A stretch of DNA of 8,803 nt from Bryobacteraceae bacterium (GCA_030039005.1 JASHQT010000287.1:1-8803); one strand, 5' to 3'; shown: positions 1-8,764, numbered from the stretch's first letter. Notes: generated from the letters alone by a model not told the origin. Numbers and translations: made by a program.

Positions 1-1
1 T

Positions 2-1111
2 CTCGCGGGATCGGTTCTGCTGTTGGTCCAGGACGGTAAGTTGTCGCTCGAGGACCGGGTGGCGAAGTATCTTCCAGACCTGACCCGGGCGGGCGATATT
101 ACTATACGCGAGTTACACACTCACACCTCCGGTTACCAGGATTATTATCCGCAGGACTATGTGGCGCCGTTCATGGCAAAGCCGGTGACCGCCGCCCAGA
201 TACTCGAACAATGGGCCAAAAAGCCGTTGGATTTCGACCCCGGCACGCGGTGGCAGTACAGCAACACCAATTACGTGATCGCGGGGCAGATTTTCGAGAA
301 GGCCTCGGGCCAGCCGTTGCTGGCTTTTCTGCGCGAAATGATTTTCGAGCCGCTGGGAATGACCACGCCCGGCGACATTTCCGAACACCAGCCCGCCGAT
401 GCTTCCGCGTACACCCGCTACGCGCTCGGGCCCCCGCGGCCGGTCGGGCGCGAAGGTCCGGGCTGGTACTTTGCCGCGGGCGAACTGGCGATGACGCCTT
501 CGGATCTGGCGCGCTGGGACCGGGCCTTTCTCCAAAAGAAAATTCTCTCCGCGCGCTCCTACGATGAGTTCACTACCGAGGTGAAATTGAAGGACGCCAA
601 ATCCACGCATTACGCGCTGGGCCTGGACTTGGGCGATTGGAACGGAACACCGATGATCTCGCACACCGGCGAAGTATCGGGGTTCCTGACCTTGAACGCG
701 TTGTTTCCAGCCAAGGGTGTCGCGGTGGCGGTTTGTTCCAACGAAGACGGGATCAACCTGATCGGCCCGTTGGCGCGGCAGGTTGAGGACATCGTCATGG
801 GCGCCGCGCAAGACAAGGAGCTCGCGCAGGTCCGCGAAATTCTGGAAGGCCTGCGCCGGGGACGCGTGGACCGCGCCCTGTTTACCGATGATGCAAACTC
901 GTTCTTCAACGACGTCGTGTTGAAGGATTATGCGAAGTCGCTTGACCGCCTGGGCAATCTCGAAGATCTCACCAAAAGCAACGAGACCCTGCGCGGCGGA
1001 ATGACCCACCGCAATTATCGGGCGCGATACGAAAAGAAGACGCTCACGCTCAACGTCTACGTCATGCCGGACGGTAAGTACGAGCAGTTTCTCGTGGAAG
1101 AGACGCTGTAA
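2..1111 (+). CDS. Serine beta-lactamase-fold hydrolase (class C / DD-peptidase type), 5'-truncated by window edge
   Basis: Penicillin-binding-protein-like serine hydrolase, probably periplasmic, acting on a peptidoglycan peptide, ester or small peptide; the substrate cannot be told. The frame is open to the left edge (codons from position 2). The first possible start inside the window, TTG at 23, is not the true start, because the family block around LVQDGKLSLEDRVAKYLPDL normally follows the SxxK nucleophile motif, which must lie just outside. Numbering from that TTG, I see the LHTHTSGY block (31-38), the Tyr-Ser-Asn second motif (79-81, about 257-265) and His-Thr-Gly (214-216, 662-670) in place of the Lys-Thr-Gly of classical beta-lactamases, as is common in esterase or peptidase relatives. 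About 95 residues after the catalytic fold (roughly 265-362) form an extra C-terminal domain ending in a YVMPDGKYEQF-type strand. It is convergent with the minus-strand operon and probably unrelated to it. An antibiotic resistance role should not be assumed. Confidence 0.9.
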   Translation, partial: LAGSVLLLVQDGKLSLEDRVAKYLPDLTRAGDITIRELHTHTSGYQDYYPQDYVAPFMAKPVTAAQILEQWAKKPLDFDPGTRWQYSNTNYVIAGQIFEKASGQPLLAFLREMIFEPLGMTTPGDISEHQPADASAYTRYALGPPRPVGREGPGWYFAAGELAMTPSDLARWDRAFLQKKILSARSYDEFTTEVKLKDAKSTHYALGLDLGDWNGTPMISHTGEVSGFLTLNALFPAKGVAVAVCSNEDGINLIGPLARQVEDIVMGAAQDKELAQVREILEGLRRGRVDRALFTDDANSFFNDVVLKDYAKSLDRLGNLEDLTKSNETLRGGMTHRNYRARYEKKTLTLNVYVMPDGKYEQFLVEETL

Positions 1112-1115
1112 GCCT

Positions 1116-4100
1116 CTACTTGCTCTGGCTCAGCTTGCGGAAGTAATCCGCGACCGCGTCGGAGTACCCCGGAGGAACGGTTTCGGTGCCCGCGCTCCGG
1201 ACTTGATCCGAATTCTTGTCTTCGAGTTTCCGGCGTACATCGAGCTCCAGGCGTTCGAGCTCGGGCAGCACTTCGTGGCTCAGCCGGTTGGAAAGCTCGG
1301 CGTCGTTGGTGACGAAGCCGGGGTTCAGCGCGTGCGACAGGTTCGAATAGTCACCCTGAAAATCCGGATTGTCGCGGATGAAATCGCGAAGCTGATTCAG
1401 ATCGCGCAGCGATTCACGATAGGCCTGATCGATGGAGACGGGCCCGTCGGCATAGCCGTAACCCGGAGTCACCGGTCCAGCGCCGCCGTAAGGCGCGTAG
1501 CCATTGTTCGGGCCGCGTTGACCGCCTGAACCGTTTTGTCCGGGTTGTCCGTTCTGAGCCTGCTGATTGCCCTGGCCGGATTGCCCGGATTGCCCATTCT
1601 GTTGTCCGGGCTGCTGGCCCGCTTGCTGACCGGGCTGCCCTGGTTGCCCTTGCGCGCCCTCGCCCGGCTGATCGCCGCGCCGCAGCGGATTCGATTGCCG
1701 GCCTTGCCCGTTGCCCTGTTGCGCGCGGTCCTGGGCTTGCTGCATTCTGGAACGCATCGCTTCCAGGCGCGATAAAGCGTTTTGGAGGTCCTGGTTGTCA
1801 CCGCCGGGGCCCTGTCCGGGCTTGCCCGATTGCTGCTGATTAGCGGCCTGAGCCTGCTGGAGCGCGTCGCGCAGGTTGTTCAGACCCATCTGGACGTTGT
1901 TCTCACGCACCCAGGCCGAAGCGCCGTAGCCCCGGCGAATGAACTCGCCGTCCTGGCGCATATGCATTTCGAGCTCATTCTGCTGCGCTTCGCCCAATGC
2001 GTCGCGAAGCTTGTTGCTTACCGGGTTCTGGGCGCCCGCCATGCCGCGGGCCGTGTCCTGAATGCCCTGCTGCAGCTTCTTGAGCTGGTCCGCCATTTGG
2101 CTCTTTTCCGACGCCAGTTGGTCGGCTTCTTTTTGGTTCTGGAATCCCTCGCCACCGAAGCGCGGATTTTCGCCCGCGCCGGAGCCGATCATTTTGCGCA
2201 GGCGGGTCTGCGCGTCGGTTTCCTGTTGTGCGAGCTGGTTCGCCTTTTGCGCCAGATCGTCGAGCTGCTGCGACGCGTTCTGATGCTGCATGCCGTTCAG
2301 GATGTCGCGCGCTTCGTTCAAACGGTCCGCGGCGCGGCGCTGTCCGGCGGCGGTCTGCTCCTGGCCACCGTTCTGCTGGTTCTCGGCGTTCTGCATGTCT
2401 TCGGTCGCTTTTTTCAACTGATCGAGGGCTCGCTGCAATTGCGGTGAAGCGATGGAACCCACACGTCCCCCGTTCCCGGACTGGCCGGATTGTCCGGGCT
2501 GCCCGGACTGGCTGGCCGATTGGCTTTGCCCCTGCGAGCTCTGCGACTGCTGGCCTTGCTGGGAACCTTGTTGCTGCTGTTGTTGTTGCAACTGCTCCAT
2601 CTGCTTCTGCAATTGCTCAGCTTCCCGGCGCAACATTTCCTGCTCCCAGCGCTGCCGGAACGGCTGCTGCTGATCCTTATTATTGGCGAGCTCCTGCTGG
2701 CGGCGCGCCAGCTCGGCGAGCTTCTGTAGCGCCTTGTCGATCTCCTGCTCACGGCTGCCAGAGGACTGCTGCTGGCCGGTTTCGTATTGGTTCTTTTCGC
2801 GGTCCAGCTCGAGATCGGCCAGGTTCGCCAGATCGCGCCCGGCGCCGCCCGCGCCTCCGCCCCCACCCTGCGTTCCAAACGCAACCTGGATATCGCGGAA
2901 TGTCGCTTCGGCACGCTGCGCACCTTGCAGCGCTTTTTGTTCAGCGGGCATCGCGTCGTTCCATTTCTGCGAGCGGATCTTCTGCGCCGAATCGATCATG
3001 TTTTGCGACGCCTCGGTCATGTCTTTGGCGAAGCTCTGGAACTGCGGATTGGCCTCGCCCAGCTCGCGCGCTTTCATGCGATCGGCCAGCGACTTGGCCT
3101 GCGCGGCGAGCTTTTCTTCCTGCTGGGCCAGGAATTTCGCGTCGTCGGCCGCAACAGCCGGATCCTTGGCGCCGTTCTTCTGCTCGTTCCAGGTGGCCGC
3201 GATGATGTCCTTCTGGCGCTGCGAAATCTGCTGATCGTTGTCGCCGCCTCCGGCCATGCCTCCGCCGCCGCCCGATTGCGATTGCGAATAGTTGCGCTCG
3301 AAAGGATCGGCCTGGATGAAATAAATGTCAGTCTTGGTGGTATTCAGCGGGTTCTTGGCGTCAGCGTAGATACTCACCAGGTCGCCGGGCGCCATCTTGT
3401 AGTCTTCGAGCGCCAAGACATATTTGCCGTCCATTGATTTTGCGCCCTTTTGCGGCAGCAACTGGACGGTCTTTTCCGGTCCGCCGTTGACCGAATAATG
3501 CAGCCCGACTTCGTTCAACCCGAAATCATCCTGCGCGTCCACCGTGACGGTGACCTCTTCAATGGGATTGACGTGCGCGTCGCGGCCGGGGCGGTCAATT
3601 TTGACGGTGGGCGCGGTCACCTTCTTGGCTTCGATAAAGAAATCCTCGCTCAGGCGGACGTTTTCGCCGCGATCGATGGCGGCGATGTGATAAAGCCCGT
3701 CCTGATTGAGCGTCACGCGGGCTGTCGCCCAGTTCCCTTCACTGTTTTTCAGATCGAGCTGCTTGTTATCGCCTAGCATCAGCACGCCCTGGGGGAGCGG
3801 GCGATCGGTGAGCACGGCGACCTCAGCTTCCGTCCCTTGGACGGCGCGCAAATCGCCACCGGGATCCTCGACACCATCCTTCATGCCGGTCCAGGCCGGG
3901 TAATGATACGTCACGCGGATTTTCTTGATGGCCGGCAGGTCCACCACGCGCAGGTTGTAGTGCTTCGATTCCACGGCGCCCGCCTGCACGTAATACTCGA
4001 CGTTATCGGGCAAGCTGCTGAACAGGAACTCGTAGGTGTTTGCGCCGGGCGACGGCTGCATGTCCACCTGTTCCCATTTCGACGTTCCGCCATATTGCGC

Positions 4101-4766
4101 GAAGAGCCGGACCTTGGGCGAATCGAATCCGAGAAGCTGCGCGGTGACCAATTGATCGGCCTTGCGACGCACGGTGCGATTGCCGGGCGTGACGGCGATG
4201 TCGTAGAAGGCGCGTTCGCCGGCCTTTGGCGCGCCGGCCCACAGCAGCGAGGTTCCGTAGCCCAGATAGCCGGGGCCCGCGGTGATCAGCCAAATCAGAA
4301 CCGCGACTGCAATCGCGGCCGAGGCCAGGAATCCATAAATGGGGCCGCTGGCGGCCACGCGCTCCGGCTCGCTCGATTCGGCGACGCGCATGGTGTCGGC
4401 GGCGAGCAATTGCAGGAACGGGTCGGCGGGTTTCTCGGCCTCGGATTTTTCGGCTAAGGTCAGCAGGCGCTCCTGGAAATCGGGGAATTTCTGCTCGGCC
4501 TTGCGGGCCGCATTGCGGCGGTTCAGATTCAGCAGCGGGATCACCAGGCCGAACGCGATGGCGACCGCGATGGAGAGAAACAGCAGAATCCGCGCCCACA
4601 GCAGACTGGCCGAGGAGAAGGCGTAACCGTTGATGATCCAAACCAGGAAGACCGTGATGGCCAGTGCGGAAACGGTTACCAGCGACGCTCCTTTGGAAAC
4701 GGCAAGAAAACGCAGACGCTTTTCCAGCCGCTGAAGGTACCCATTCAGTTGATCGAGAGCGTTCAA
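1116..4766 (-). CDS. Large membrane protein, DUF4175-like, with Gln-rich coiled-coil C-terminal half
   Basis: Function unknown; last gene of the MoxR/VWA operon. Visible layout of the 1216 residues: three hydrophobic helices (about 29-50, 54-79, 143-163), with a charged segment between the second and third; a predicted extracytoplasmic beta-rich region (about 185-490) including an Ig-like stretch around 384-430 with VTVDAQDDFGLNEVGLHYSV, typical of DUF4175 proteins; a Gly patch (499-508); then alternating helical coiled coil and Gln/Gly/Ser low-complexity blocks (720-767 and 1017-1088); and a conserved-looking C-terminal helical domain (about 1110-1216) ending VPPGYSDAVADYFRKLSQ. The start is TTG at 4766, overlapping the upstream stop as TTGA and preceded by AGGAGG. 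The overlap implies translational coupling to the BatA-like gene. The coiled coils suggest a scaffold or a partner for the VWA proteins, which is inference. The DUF4175 assignment is by pattern recognition; the reading frame itself is certain from length and unbroken domain order. Confidence 0.9.
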   Translation of the reverse strand: MNALDQLNGYLQRLEKRLRFLAVSKGASLVTVSALAITVFLVWIINGYAFSSASLLWARILLFLSIAVAIAFGLVIPLLNLNRRNAARKAEQKFPDFQERLLTLAEKSEAEKPADPFLQLLAADTMRVAESSEPERVAASGPIYGFLASAAIAVAVLIWLITAGPGYLGYGTSLLWAGAPKAGERAFYDIAVTPGNRTVRRKADQLVTAQLLGFDSPKVRLFAQYGGTSKWEQVDMQPSPGANTYEFLFSSLPDNVEYYVQAGAVESKHYNLRVVDLPAIKKIRVTYHYPAWTGMKDGVEDPGGDLRAVQGTEAEVAVLTDRPLPQGVLMLGDNKQLDLKNSEGNWATARVTLNQDGLYHIAAIDRGENVRLSEDFFIEAKKVTAPTVKIDRPGRDAHVNPIEEVTVTVDAQDDFGLNEVGLHYSVNGGPEKTVQLLPQKGAKSMDGKYVLALEDYKMAPGDLVSIYADAKNPLNTTKTDIYFIQADPFERNYSQSQSGGGGGMAGGGDNDQQISQRQKDIIAATWNEQKNGAKDPAVAADDAKFLAQQEEKLAAQAKSLADRMKARELGEANPQFQSFAKDMTEASQNMIDSAQKIRSQKWNDAMPAEQKALQGAQRAEATFRDIQVAFGTQGGGGGAGGAGRDLANLADLELDREKNQYETGQQQSSGSREQEIDKALQKLAELARRQQELANNKDQQQPFRQRWEQEMLRREAEQLQKQMEQLQQQQQQQGSQQGQQSQSSQGQSQSASQSGQPGQSGQSGNGGRVGSIASPQLQRALDQLKKATEDMQNAENQQNGGQEQTAAGQRRAADRLNEARDILNGMQHQNASQQLDDLAQKANQLAQQETDAQTRLRKMIGSGAGENPRFGGEGFQNQKEADQLASEKSQMADQLKKLQQGIQDTARGMAGAQNPVSNKLRDALGEAQQNELEMHMRQDGEFIRRGYGASAWVRENNVQMGLNNLRDALQQAQAANQQQSGKPGQGPGGDNQDLQNALSRLEAMRSRMQQAQDRAQQGNGQGRQSNPLRRGDQPGEGAQGQPGQPGQQAGQQPGQQNGQSGQSGQGNQQAQNGQPGQNGSGGQRGPNNGYAPYGGAGPVTPGYGYADGPVSIDQAYRESLRDLNQLRDFIRDNPDFQGDYSNLSHALNPGFVTNDAELSNRLSHEVLPELERLELDVRRKLEDKNSDQVRSAGTETVPPGYSDAVADYFRKLSQSK
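1503..1718 (-). repeat. Gln/Gly low-complexity block 2 with 9-bp tandem units
   Basis: Encodes residues about 1017-1088 of the DUF4175-like protein. Degenerate 9-bp units encode Gly-Gln-Pro, Gly-Gln-Ser or Gly-Gln-Gln tripeptides; two perfect adjacent copies of GGGCAATCC (minus strand) lie near 1577-1594. The block looks like a flexible linker between the coiled coil and the conserved C-terminal domain. Such a tract can change length by slippage, always in frame because the unit is a multiple of three. Confidence 0.85.
2466..2609 (-). repeat. Gln-rich low-complexity block 1 in the DUF4175-like gene
   Basis: Encodes residues about 720-767 of the DUF4175-like protein: a run of seven glutamines (727-733), then Gln/Ser/Gly-rich sequence ending in a Gly-Gln-Pro/Ser tripeptide repeat (GQPGQSGQS, 755-763). 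The Gln run uses CAA CAA CAA CAG CAG CAA CAA, so it is not a pure DNA microsatellite. It interrupts a longer coiled coil. Confidence 0.85.
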
Positions 4767-6775
4767 GCGACCTCCTTCTCCACCGAAAGATATCGGCTCG
4801 CCAATACTGATTCAATTATCGCGATTATCAGGACCAGTAGCAAAGCGTAGCGCCACAGGCTCCAGGGCCGGGCCGGGGCCGGGGCGCTGGGATCGGCGCC
4901 CGAGGGCGTATCCGGGCCACGGCCGGTGTTTTTCCATAAGTCCAGCGTCTCTTGCGGGACCGGGGTCAGGTCCGACTCGCGCCGGTCGGCATGCACGGCC
5001 ACCAGCTCCTCGCGGCCATTCTGGCGATGAATGTCGTAGAAGCCCTCGCGCGTCACCTGGAACGTTTGCGCAGTGGTCGCGTCCTTGAGCGAAAGCGGGT
5101 GCGAGCCGTCGGGTTCGGTGACATCGATGGCGGCTCCGCGTTCTCGCGCCGAGCGCAGCTCGATGTAGGAGTCCACAGCGAGGTTGGTGGAAGCGTCCTG
5201 CTGGCCGCCCAGGTAGCGCGCCGCCTCCTCGACGAACGGCACGAAAGAGGCGTGCAGCGGCAGATCGTTGCCGATGTTGTCGAACGTGGAAGTGAACACC
5301 ATCACCCGGCCTTCGCCCACCTGCTTTTCGAGCAGCAGCGGCGCCTGATTGGTCAGACGCGCTACTACGTGAGATTGTCCCGGGTCCACTTTGATTACCT
5401 GGTAAAACTTCACGCCGTCCAACTTGTTGGCGCGGCGTAGGGCGGGATGCTCGGCGTCGGCGGAGGCAACGGTTTCAAAGCGTGAGTCGGCACGGGCGGC
5501 GTAGGCCGAGCCCTGAATGGTTTCTCCTGAGACGGGAACGTGAGAAAGCTGGGCCGAAAGCGGGCCGAGCGCAATCAGCAGTGACCCGCCGCCGGAAACA
5601 TAAGCACGCAAATTGTCTTCCAGACCGGCCGGCATGGTTCCCACATCCGAGAGCACCACGAACGCGTACTTGGACAACGCCTGATTCGTGGCTTGCGCCA
5701 CGTCGAGCGGTTCGAGCGTGAACCCGGCTTCGGGGACCGATTCGAGCGCCGAGCGATAGTAAAGCTGGTCGCGATCCTGGCCGGCCGGATGCAGGTACAG
5801 CACCGGGTGCGGGTCCGTGCGTTCGACCGCGAAATCGAAGCGGTCGTCCTCGCGCAGCGCATCGTCTGGATCCAGGCGAATTTCGCCCTTGTGGAAGCCG
5901 TGCGGCGAATCGAGCGACAGAAACTCCACCGACGCGCGGCCGCTCGCGGGAACGTCCACGGTTTTCGATTCCAGCGTCTTGCCGTCGAGAACGAGAGACA
6001 CCGTGCGCTTGGTGGCGGGCGTGTTGACGCCCGCGATGACGGCCTCCACGCGAACCTTCTTGGGATCGTAAATCTTGGCCGGCGCGGTGACGCTTTCGAC
6101 CATCCAGTTGGGCTGGTTGGAATCGGCGACGGAATGGAATACGAGATTGGTGTCGTTGCCCAGGCGCAGATCGGCGAAGGCCGGCGGCATGGAGGACTTC
6201 TGGAAATCGCTCGCGAAATGGACTTCGAGCGGGGTTTTCGAGGTTTGCGAGATCGTGCGCAGCGTACGCGCCAGCTCACCATAGGAGCTTTGCTCGTCCG
6301 ATGGCTGGATGGCTTGGATGGCGGCCTTGAGCTGAGTGGGGTCGTCCACCGGCTGGGTCAGAAAATGCACGCGCGATCCGACCGCCAGCACCTGGCCGCG
6401 CTCGCCCGGATTCAACCGCGAAACCGCGTCGAGCGCCGCTTGCTTGGCGCGCGCCAGATGATCGCCGTAGCGCATGCTGAAGGAATTGTCCACCGCGATG
6501 ATCAGCATCTTGCGGCCCTCGGCCGCGGCGCCGGTGCGCTCAATGAACGGATTGGCGAAGGCCAACGCGATCAGCAACAGCAAAGCCACGCGTAGCGCGA
6601 GCAGCAGCAGATAACGCAGCCGCCGGTGCTTGATGGAGCTTTGCGTGCGCTTCTCGAAAAACATCAGCGAGCTGAACGGATGCGGCGTCGAGCGGTACTG
6701 GCGCAGCAGATGGATATAGAACGGCAGCCCGATAGCGACAGCGCCGGCCAGAAACCAGGGAGCAAGAAAACCCAC
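4763..6775 (-). CDS. BatA-like membrane-anchored VWA-domain protein
   Basis: Membrane protein of the aerotolerance-regulator (BatA N-terminal) type, 670 residues. It begins MGFLAPWFLAGAVAIGLPFY, the standard start of this family, with a first helix at about 6-24, a basic loop with the HPFSSLMFF block (32-40), and a second helix at about 55-76. A von Willebrand A domain follows (about 90-215) with the metal-site signature Asp96-x-Ser98-x-Ser100 and a later Asp190 in FASDFQ; the middle metal-site Thr is not obvious (SSYGELARTL around 163-172). Residues about 220-320 look like a beta-sandwich. Residues about 325-500 resemble a class I glutamine-amidotransferase-like fold (ALSKYAFVVLSDVG and YVSGGGSLLIALGP), with no catalytic Cys seen. 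A C-terminal helix (about 639-660) anchors the end, so most of the mass is probably extracytoplasmic. GTG start at 6775, directly after the DUF58 stop. Likely partner of the MoxR ATPase; client unknown. Canonical BatA is about half this length. Confidence 0.92.
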   Translation of the reverse strand: MGFLAPWFLAGAVAIGLPFYIHLLRQYRSTPHPFSSLMFFEKRTQSSIKHRRLRYLLLLALRVALLLLIALAFANPFIERTGAAAEGRKMLIIAVDNSFSMRYGDHLARAKQAALDAVSRLNPGERGQVLAVGSRVHFLTQPVDDPTQLKAAIQAIQPSDEQSSYGELARTLRTISQTSKTPLEVHFASDFQKSSMPPAFADLRLGNDTNLVFHSVADSNQPNWMVESVTAPAKIYDPKKVRVEAVIAGVNTPATKRTVSLVLDGKTLESKTVDVPASGRASVEFLSLDSPHGFHKGEIRLDPDDALREDDRFDFAVERTDPHPVLYLHPAGQDRDQLYYRSALESVPEAGFTLEPLDVAQATNQALSKYAFVVLSDVGTMPAGLEDNLRAYVSGGGSLLIALGPLSAQLSHVPVSGETIQGSAYAARADSRFETVASADAEHPALRRANKLDGVKFYQVIKVDPGQSHVVARLTNQAPLLLEKQVGEGRVMVFTSTFDNIGNDLPLHASFVPFVEEAARYLGGQQDASTNLAVDSYIELRSARERGAAIDVTEPDGSHPLSLKDATTAQTFQVTREGFYDIHRQNGREELVAVHADRRESDLTPVPQETLDLWKNTGRGPDTPSGADPSAPAPARPWSLWRYALLLVLIIAIIESVLASRYLSVEKEVA
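4771..4776 (-). promoter_or_regulatory. Ribosome binding site AGGAGG for the DUF4175-like gene
   Basis: The minus strand reads AGGAGG, TCGC, TTG: a strong Shine-Dalgarno 4 nt before a TTG codon whose last two bases begin the BatA-like stop (TTGA). It supports the TTG at 4766 as the start, since no ATG lies nearby. The site sits inside the last codons of the upstream gene, fitting coupled translation. Confidence 0.75.
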
Positions 6776-7675
6776 TTACATGCGCCCCTTTCGAATCAAA
6801 AAATATTCGCGCAGCGCGTCATCGAGCGGCCGGTCCGTGGGAAGAAGATGATAATCGATTCCCGCGGCGCTGGCCTTGGTTTTGAGCCCGGAAATATGGG
6901 CGTCGATTTTGGGGCCGTATTCTTCCCGGGCGTACTCGGGAGAAACTTCGATGGCGTCCTCGGTTTCCATGTCCACCAGCAGCGACGGCTCTTTGAGCTT
7001 GGGCCGGATCTCCTGTGGATCAAGGACGTGAAACAGGATCAGATCGTTGCCGCGGAAGCGCAGCGGCTCCACGGTCTTGATCACGGTTTCCGGCTGCTCG
7101 TAAAAGTCGGAGATCACCACGACGATGCCCCGGCGCCGCAAAAACTGCTGAAAATGAATAAACGGCTTGGCGAAATGCGTATGCGTGCCAAGCTGGGCGT
7201 GTTCAATGGCGTGCGCCACCCGCAAGAACTGGCCCTGGCGCGTGGATGGCTGGACGTAATTGCGCACTTCGTCGTCAAAAATTATGACGCCGGCGGCGTC
7301 GCGTTGTTGATTGGCCAGATAGGCCAGCGAGACGGCCAGGTACCGGCCGTAATCCAACTTGGTGATGCGGTGCGAGCTGTAACCCATGGACGCGCTGGTG
7401 TCGATCATCAGCGTGAGCTGGGAATTGGTCTCGCCGCGGTAGCGCTTCAGGTACGCGCGCTCGGTGCGGGCGAAGACGTTCCAATCCACGTGACGCAGGT
7501 CGTCACCGGGGGTGTAAGCGCGGTATTCGGCGAATTCCTGGCTGAATCCGAAATCGGGCGATTTGTGCAGGCCGGCGACAAAACCGTCCACTACCGTTTT
7601 CGCGACCAGGTCCAGGTGCGAGATGCCGGCGAGTAACGCCGGGTCGATGAAACGGGTTGGAGTTCGGGGCTGCAA
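6776..7675 (-). CDS. DUF58 domain protein (VWA-like, MoxR partner)
   Basis: A 299-residue predicted cytoplasmic protein with no membrane helix or signal peptide. The DUF58 core is clear at 47-84: EFAEYRAYTPGDDLRHVDW, then a Phe-Ala-Arg-Thr segment and a GETN end. The following VWA-like fold keeps a metal-site signature Asp92-Thr-Ser94-Ala-Ser96, a GTHTHF segment (163-168) that can supply the Thr, and Asp190 in VVVISDF. DUF58 proteins are regularly encoded beside MoxR ATPases and are thought to be their adaptors or targets; no enzymatic activity is established. The start is TTG at 7675: an in-frame TGA lies 18 nt before it, no ATG or GTG lies between, and the next Met is at residue 90, inside the domain. 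The ribosome site is poor (GAAGAAAG about 9 nt upstream). It ends in ATGTAA, abutting the next gene, so it is co-transcribed and probably coupled with it. Confidence 0.95.
   Translation of the reverse strand: MQPRTPTRFIDPALLAGISHLDLVAKTVVDGFVAGLHKSPDFGFSQEFAEYRAYTPGDDLRHVDWNVFARTERAYLKRYRGETNSQLTLMIDTSASMGYSSHRITKLDYGRYLAVSLAYLANQQRDAAGVIIFDDEVRNYVQPSTRQGQFLRVAHAIEHAQLGTHTHFAKPFIHFQQFLRRRGIVVVISDFYEQPETVIKTVEPLRFRGNDLILFHVLDPQEIRPKLKEPSLLVDMETEDAIEVSPEYAREEYGPKIDAHISGLKTKASAAGIDYHLLPTDRPLDDALREYFLIRKGRM
6785..6790 (-). promoter_or_regulatory. Ribosome-binding-like AAGGGG before the BatA-like gene
   Basis: The minus strand reads AAGGGG, nine bases (CGCATGTAA), then GTG. This purine-rich site lies inside the end of the DUF58 gene and supports the GTG at 6775. 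The family-typical N-terminus beginning exactly at that GTG is the stronger evidence. Confidence 0.5.
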
Positions 7676-7700
7676 AGTACTGAGCTTTCTTCAAGGCATG

Positions 7701-7740
7701 AATGTGAAGAAGTCACACACGAGTGTGTGACCCACACATT
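7701..7740. repeat. Two-part inverted repeat (hairpin) just after the MoxR stop codon
   Basis: An inner perfect palindrome, TCACACAC (7713-7720), GA spacer, GTGTGTGA (7723-7730), can fold as a 7-bp stem with a CGAG loop. Outer arms AATGTG (7701-7706) and CACATT (7735-7740) pair as well, separated from the inner stem by AAGAAG on one side and CCCA on the other. It fills most of the 66-bp gap between the MoxR and DUF58 genes, starting one base past the MoxR stop. Read in the operon direction it has no trailing T tract, so it is not a standard intrinsic terminator. It may protect the 3' end of a MoxR message, slow transcription into DUF58, bind a dimeric regulator, or be a dispersed REP-like repeat; nothing here decides between these. 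Confidence 0.7.
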
Positions 7741-7741
7741 T

Positions 7742-8764
<1,023 letters not shown>

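Noticed and set aside
113..1009. Minus-strand open frame of 298 codons opposite the hydrolase gene
   Set aside because: Its translation has no recognisable motif, while the plus strand carries clear family motifs. Long antisense frames are expected in GC-rich coding DNA.
1782..2447. Plus-strand open frame of 221 codons opposite the DUF4175-like gene
   Set aside because: The Leu/Arg/Val-rich product mirrors Gln/Ala/Glu codons of the coiled coil read on the other strand; no domain is seen.
2566..2590. DNA microsatellite or CRISPR-like repeat in the Gln-run region
   Set aside because: The codons are mixed CAA/CAG, there are no spacers of constant length, and the region is in frame within a coding sequence.
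2228..3205. Plus-strand open frame of 325 codons
   Set aside because: Arg/Ala/Pro/Ser-rich shadow translation within the DUF4175-like gene; no domain pattern.
5693..6595. Plus-strand open frame of 300 codons opposite the BatA-like gene
   Set aside because: Arg/His-rich antisense shadow of a well-recognised protein.
6626..7636. Plus-strand open frame of 336 codons opposite the DUF58 gene
   Set aside because: The minus strand encodes an intact DUF58 protein with all signature residues, and the plus frame straddles two genes.
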